Under the pieces are notes generated by a model that did no database searches, was not told the origin of the DNA, and saw only the letters and a list, made by a program, of their open reading frames with translations. DNA of 64,000 nucleotides from Perilla frutescens (lineage: Eukaryota; Streptophyta; Magnoliopsida; Lamiales; Lamiaceae). The DNA lies in NCBI GenBank assembly GCA_026008535.1, contig BRKX01000002.1, positions 75,661,380-75,725,379 on the forward strand. Reading direction: 5' to 3'. Position numbers and translations under genes: made by a program. Shown in pieces: positions 58,600-64,000 of this stretch (within the stretch, counting starts at the first letter, position 1; every line of letters starts with the position of its first letter).

Positions 58600-59500
58600 T
58601 GTTTGATTAAAAAAAATCATTAGCAACACCATTATCATCATTAATGGTTAGTTCTTTTCCAAAAACATAATTTAAGACGACCTTCAAACGGATAAAACAA
58701 TCATCGAATGAAGAGGCACAAACAAATTTTTTATAAAAATGTTTATTTGCAAACACATGTCCTTCAACCATAATAATATTTATAGTCATTTTTTTGTTCG
58801 AAGTCGGGAATTTTTAAAAAAATACACGATTGCTTAAATAACTACCAAACAAATCTAAGATGGAAACTGTCATAAGGAGCGGTCTTTTCAGTTCTGTCAT
58901 CTTATTTTCAACCATGCACTGAACAGACCTCCGGAGATTGGTGATACCTCTGCCAGCATGACCACCACCACCAGCATGAGAGTGTGACGTCTGTTGCTCC
59001 TCAGCATGTGAACCCTCAACAATAACAACAATAGTATGAGAACCCTAAATAGTAGTTATGTTGGCAGCAACACGAGTAGTAAGGTCAACACGAATTATAA
59101 TGAAAATATTTGGATTTGGATCCTGCTAGCGAGAGGTATTGGAATCCTCCTCATCATCATTAGTGGGAAGAGAATTTTAAACGAATCCTTAAAAGTGGAA
59201 TTAGGATTTGGGGATCATCAACATGAGACTTGAGAGGTAGGGGTCAGCAGCAGTAGATTCTGCAGTAACAAAAGCTTTGGAATGATCAACAGCAGAAAAC
59301 TCGGGAGATGGGGATCAATAGCAATAACTTCTGTAGTATTAGAAGCTTTGGGAACAACAACATGGTAGGATGCATAGAAGTAGACACTTTGCGTAACTTA
59401 TGACATGCAGGGACGTATCGAGCAGTCGAATCTAATTCTAATTCATCATCATTAATTGGTTGTTGTTGACGTGGTTTTGTTTTTTTCCCTACACTTTATA
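58600..59500 (-). pseudogene. Decayed copy 5 of the unrecognised coding unit
   Basis: On the minus strand: GGGGHAGRGITNLRRSVQCM, then VENKMTELKRP; then a frame that stays open from 58789 to 58607, VEGHVFANKHFYKKFVCASS, FDDCFIRLKVVLNYVFGKEL, TINDDNGVAND. These align with FARKHFGDEIVF, DEFYDDLKDL and NDDDDDVAAAN of copy 4, so the similarity holds at protein level. Further upstream (58980-59500) is decayed acidic/Ser-rich sequence. Family unknown. Confidence 0.5.
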
Positions 59501-59639
59501 AGTGAAAAACATGAAAGCAAAGTGCAGTAAGAACATGAAGTATTGATGATGTAACAAAATTATTGGATATTACCTCTAATAATAATATCACATATGTAAT
59601 AACCGTAACATCACTTTTTATTTATACTAAGGTAAATTG

Positions 59640-60000
59640 CCTTAAAATACTGGGGCATTTTTGGTTTTTCACACGTTTTAAAAAATGTAATTTTAATAAC
59701 ATGAACTTAGCCCTTATTTGATTTTTCACATGATTTTCGAATTCTGGCCAATTGAATCAGACATGGCAGTTAGAGATGTCACATGTCATCCACATGGATA
59801 TCAAACTGCCTTAAAATATACAAACTTTAGACTGATTTTATTTTTCACACGAATTAAAAATATAAAAATTTTAGGTTTTTTTTGCTTTTTTATGTAATAC
59901 AACAAATTCATCAATTGTTACTATAGAGTTGTTGTAGTAGACATCGTGAAATATTTTTAATTTTCTTAGTTCATGCAATATGTAAAATTTAGGTTCGAAA
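59640..60000. repeat. Dispersed repeat, also at about 50495-50640
   Basis: Both places share TTTTAAAAAATGTAATTTTAATAACATGAACTT-like wording (59684 and 50550), and here the unit itself is partly repeated (TGCCTTAAAATA at 59637 and 59808). Class not assigned. Confidence 0.45.
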
Positions 60001-60429
60001 AAATTAAATAAAATAACTATCAAGAAAAATTATAAAAATGTGACTTAAGCTAGTGTAATGGTATAAATAATTAAATTTCGAATACAACAATTATCAAGTC
60101 ATGGATAGTGGTCTATGATGTATCGTATAGATTGATGAATAATATTGCACAATCAATTAACAAATTGATCACGTAGAAACTACATATTAATTTTTCATAT
60201 ATGTTTAATAGCATCTTTTGATAACTTTATATGTTAGATAATCTCAAATAATTTTATAATTGAACATTTCCATTTATATTAATTGTTGAACAAGTTCTTA
60301 GTTTGTCTATTTTATTATTCTTTAAACCTATTAATAATATGAATATGTAACGACTCCAATTTTTTCAAACGTCATAATGATAAATGTACACATCACACAT
60401 ACCTTTTTTTCCTTTTTAATTATTTTTTA

Positions 60430-61380
60430 ATATTAACGACGGAAATATTCCGTCGTTAGTGTTTTTATAATATTTCAGATTTAATTTTTAATATTAACGG
60501 CGGACTAACGACAGATTTTTTAGCGACGGAAAAATCCGTCGTTAAATATTTATTTTTTAATTTTTTTTAAATTTTAGTGACGGAAAATTCCGTCGTTAAA
60601 TTTAATTTTTATTTTTCAATTTTTTAATTTTTTTTAATTTTTAATTTTTTTTATTTTTTTTATTTTCCAATTAAGAAAAACGAATTAAAAATTAATATTT
60701 TAAATTTTTTAATTTATTTTATTCTTTTAATTTATTTAATTTTTTATTTTTTTAATATTTTATAATATTTAGATAATATTATGATATTCTTGAAAATATA
60801 ATTAAATGAAAATATTTATTTAATATTTTTTTATTAATTAAAATAATATAATATTAAATAAATAATTTAATAATAATATATTTTAATTTAAAACATTAAA
60901 AGATTATAATAGATATTTCAATAAATGAAGGTTAACAGTTTCGAAGGAATATATATTTATTATATCTGAATATAAACATAAATATATAATAGCCCACTTG
61001 GTTGAGATGCAGAGGATAGATCTTTGCCTTTACGGGAGGTCAAGGGTTCAAATCTCGCGAGCTGCAAATGTTGGAATAATATGTGGCGCGTGGGGAGCAC
61101 GCGCTAATTTTTTTTTATTTTTAGCGACGGAATTTTTCCGTCGTTAAATCCGTCGTTAATTTTTTTTATTTTTTATTTTTTTCTGGTGACTGAATTTGAA
61201 AATTATTTAACGACGGAAACAACCGTCGCTAAGTTTTTCCGTCGTTAATTTTGTTTAACGACTAGATGTTTAACGACGGACTTGATCCGTCGTTAATCCG
61301 TCATTAAAACAGATTAGCGACGGATTTTCGAGATTTAGCGACGGAAAAATCCGTCATTAAAACTTGATTTTTTTGTAGTG
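60430..61380 (-). mobile_element. CACTA-like element end with AACGACGGA subterminal repeats
   Basis: Read on the minus strand it begins at 61380 with CACTACAAAAAAATCAAG, a canonical CACTA (En/Spm) terminus. The word AACGACGGA or its complement TCCGTCGTTA/TCCGTCGCTA occurs more than fifteen times, often as head-to-head palindromes, which fits subterminal transposase-binding repeats. No transposase frame and no opposite CACTA end are seen, so it is truncated or non-autonomous. A tRNA-like segment lies inside (about 60990-61095). Confidence 0.75.
60990..61100 (+). mobile_element. tRNA-like (SINE-head-like) segment within the CACTA element
   Basis: TAGCCCACTTGGTTGAGATG resembles a pol III A box region and AAGGGTTCAAATCTCGCGAG a B box, 40 bases apart. 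The full cloverleaf does not form convincingly. GGCGCGTGGGGAGCACGCGC at the end makes a GC-rich hairpin. Confidence 0.4.
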
Positions 61381-62082
61381 TGAAGTGCTGCTTATTTTGT
61401 CTGTATTATAGTATATGCCTTAAACAACAACCTGGTAACAAATCAATGAGTAATTGCCCACCATTTATAAATAAAAAACTAAGTCAAGTTGCAAGAATCA
61501 AAGAATATAAATAAATGAAATAATAATCTCTCTTTCTAAAACCTGCGTTTTAATCTATTAAAAGTTCAGTTATTTTATTTTATGTTTTTTTTTCTTCTTT
61601 TAATTATTTTCTATCTACATTTAGTTTTAGTGTTTAGACATTCGACTAAGTGCTTGTGCTTGAGAACATGAGAATAACAATCTCTGTGGGATACGATATT
61701 CTCATTCAACACGTGGTACAAGCACACTATGCACATGCGATTATTTATGTATTAATAAATAATGTGTCACCAAACATCCCATGTGAGACATTAAATGAAA
61801 AATAATGAAAAAAAATATAATTTAGTTTGTTTTTTTTTTTTTTGGTAAATCATATTATAATCGAAAAGTCATGATTGTTAGAAGTTTTGAGGAAATTTGA
61901 TGATGTCAAAGTTCATTTTCTTCTCTGTTTTTTTTTTTTTTTTGGGTTATGGGCGCAAGTATAGGCCAGGTTTCAGTGATCGTTCATCACGGTAATGCGA
62001 CTAGCCAACCATCGAACGAAGTCCAGTCACCTTTTAAAATGTATTAATTTCCTCCCTATGTTGCTTTTTTCCATCAACAACC
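61381..62082. other. AT-rich intergenic DNA, no gene seen
   Basis: Nothing recognisable apart from T runs at about 61830-61842 and 61928-61943. Confidence 0.4.
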
Positions 62083-62085
62083 TTA

Positions 62086-63593
62086 GAGCATCCATAATGG
62101 TAGGTATTTTTAGGTACAAATTTTTTAATATGTACCAAAAATTAAAGTACACCATAGTGAAAGGTAAAAAAAGTACAAATTGAGTAAATGGTATAACATG
62201 GACCAAGTATCTATACTATATATAAAAATAAAGTAGTGCACAATTTTCGAGAAGAAATTCTCCCGTTCAAAAATGTCAAATCATAAAATAAAATATATTT
62301 ACAATTTTCAATTAATTAAAATATTAACTTGAGCCAAACATAAACTATTATTTTTATGCAGTTTAATTCAAAAGCTTGAATAGTTCGCATATGACCATTC
62401 CACAATTCCTCAAATAAGATTTCAGATACTAAATCTTTTTGCTCAAAAAATAAGGTCCTCTTATATCATTTGAAACCCTCTATTGCACATTTTGTGTTGC
62501 ATTTCACATTGCGCACTCAATTTTTTTTCTTTGACTTTAATTTTTTTATGCTTTAATTTATTTTTACACTTATTATTTAGGGTTCATTTCTACCCAATTA
62601 GGATTTTATATAATTTTTTTAGTATTTAATTTTTCAAATAATCAATTAATAACTAAAAAATTAAAATTAAATAATAAAAAATTACAATGCATTCTAATTG
62701 GGTTTGATGAATTCTAAATAATAAGTGTAAAATTAGAATAAAGTATAAGAAATTGAAATCAATGAAGAAAATTGAAAAAAAATTAAAAAAATCGAGTGTG
62801 CAATAGAGAATGCAGTACCAAATGTGCAATAGAAGATTTCAACTGCTCTTATATACCGCCACGCAACGCTTGGGTGTAAACTAGTTTGGGAAAAAAAAAG
62901 TGTGATGTGAGGCCCACTCATCTTTTTTTTATTTTTTCTTCTTCTCTCTTCACATTTTCCCTTCTCTCTCTTCTTCTCTCTCTCCACCCACCCCCAATTC
63001 TGACTTTTTTTTTCTCTTTTCCATTTCTCTCTCCTCCTTTATCCTTTTCTTTCTTTTTAAAATTATATAAATTTTACCTTATACAATAAATTTAATATTA
63101 TGTATAGACAACATTTCAAACTAAAATATTTCACCGATATCAATTTCACCTATAAAATAAATTTACAACAACAATAAAAAATATCCTGATAAAGAATATT
63201 TTATTAAAATAATTCAAAAAAACATTGCCGACAGATGTGCTGATATGGCAAAAAAAATTCAACGCCTTATTTTTGCACATTTTAACTCATTTGGTATGAA
63301 CGCGATTCATTTTTAATTTAAAAAAATATTTTTTTAATGATAGTTTTGATATTTTTATACCAAAAAATAATATTTAAATAAAAATTAGTTAAATTATACA
63401 TAAAAATAATATATATATATATGTATATATTTTATTAAATGACTGATAAATATGGTGGGATTCCAAAAAGTTATATATGTACCATATTTATTGAAGGGAA
63501 TGAGTATTTAAAAAAGTAGGTACATAACTTTTGATGTAGTAGTAACGTGGTGGAGTTATGTACCAAATTTTGGGTACAATATTAGAAATGCTC
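62086..63593. mobile_element. Tourist/Harbinger-like element, TTA target duplication
   Basis: The left end GAGCATCCATAATGGTAGG and right end ATATTAGAAATGCTC are imperfect inverted repeats. TTA lies at 62083-62085 and 63594-63596, the PIF/Harbinger target. Subterminal GGTAC/GTACC words recur on both arms. The 1.5 kb has no transposase frame. A foldback element is nested inside. Confidence 0.65.
62466..62845. mobile_element. Nested foldback element of the 3745 family
   Basis: The left arm TGAAACCCTCTATTGCACAT is matched by the right arm ATGTGCAATAGAAGATTTCA. The inner arms TTTAGGGTTCATTTCTACCC and GGGTTTGATGAATTCTAAAT also pair. Confidence 0.7.
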
Positions 63594-63699
63594 TTAGTAA
63601 AATCCGTTAAAAATACATACTATAGCATATTTTTTTCACAATATTTTTTTACACACTTTTTACACATGTATGAATTCATCCACATGGGATCCTCTGTTA

Positions 63700-64000
63700 C
63701 ACATTGTGTATTACACTCCATGTTGCAATATCAAATTATGAGTCATATATATATATATGTGTATATATATATATATTCAAATTCATTTTTTTGTATTTTA
63801 GTTTAATTTTACAACAATTATTCAAAGTTGATTATATATATATATATATATATATTCAAATTCATTTTTTTTGTATTTTAGTTTAATTTTACAATAATTA
63901 TTCAAAGTTGATTCTACTCAGCTAGGGTATATAATTTTTTTTAATATTTAATTTTCAATTTTTAACAATAATAATCATTTATTATATTGCATACTTAGAA
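63700..64000. mobile_element. Foldback family arm with an internal ~79-bp duplication, cut by window end
   Basis: Begins TACACATTGTGTATTACACT like the 3745 family. The unit ATTCAAATTCATTTTTTTG to TTCAAAGTTGATT is present twice, at 63775 and 63854, each preceded by a (TA)n tract. The right arm lies beyond the window. Confidence 0.55.

Noticed and set aside
59036..59233. 65-codon plus-strand open frame with a hydrophobic middle
   Set aside because: It lies on the wrong strand across decayed copy 5 and has no support.
60990..61100. tRNA gene within the AACGACGGA region
   Set aside because: A- and B-box-like words exist but the arms do not pair properly, and it lies inside a transposon.

Overview
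This is a nuclear window from a flowering plant, most likely a eudicot and perhaps an asterid/Lamiales-type genome (that placement is an inference). The evidence is split genes with GT-AG introns, plant-only families (SAUR, phylloplanin-like, the plant-specific TIGR01589 domain, nepenthesin-type protease), very AT-rich intergenic DNA, and many MITEs and microsatellites. There is no bacterial or viral gene organisation and no CRISPR array.

Layout: (1) 0-8 kb holds an intronless phylloplanin/Ole e 1-like gene on the minus strand (2495-2998) among hAT-like, Stowaway-like and foldback repeats. (2) 8-10 kb has a SAUR gene followed by two related inverted-repeat elements sitting in TA tracts. (3) 11.5-19.7 kb is the main gene, a complete 17-exon PEX1 (peroxin-1 AAA ATPase, 1129 residues as reconstructed), including one GC-AG intron. 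(4) 21-24 kb has two minus-strand SAUR genes. (5) 25.4-28.4 kb is a minus-strand 8-exon gene with the plant-specific TIGR01589 domain (371 residues as reconstructed). (6) 30.37-30.63 kb is a decayed copy of plastid 16S rRNA (a NUPT). (7) 31-45 kb is repeat-rich with one His-tailed SAUR (37498-37821), two hAT-type MITEs with 8-bp target duplications, and a tRNA-derived SINE with a perfect 14-bp target duplication. (8) 45.6-46.9 kb is an intronless nepenthesin-like aspartic protease. (9) 48.9-50.1 kb is a degenerate tandem array whose units carry GA tracts of different length, split by a Stowaway-like element. (10) A fifth SAUR lies at 50.85 kb. (11) 53.1-59.5 kb contains at least five decayed minus-strand copies of an unrecognised protein-coding unit, two of them inside a ~0.9-kb direct duplication. 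(12) 60.4-61.4 kb is one end of a CACTA-like element packed with AACGACGGA-type repeats. (13) 62.1-63.6 kb is a Tourist/Harbinger-like element with a foldback element nested inside.

The genes are independent transcription units and do not form a pathway. PEX1 works with PEX6 to recycle the peroxisomal import receptor. The SAURs are small auxin-response proteins, here dispersed over 43 kb rather than tandem. The TIGR01589 protein belongs to a plant-only family with members linked to light/photosynthetic gene repression. The protease and the phylloplanin-like protein are predicted to be secreted. The best candidate for something undescribed is the 53-59 kb repeated coding unit. All homology statements rest on motif recognition by eye; no search was run.
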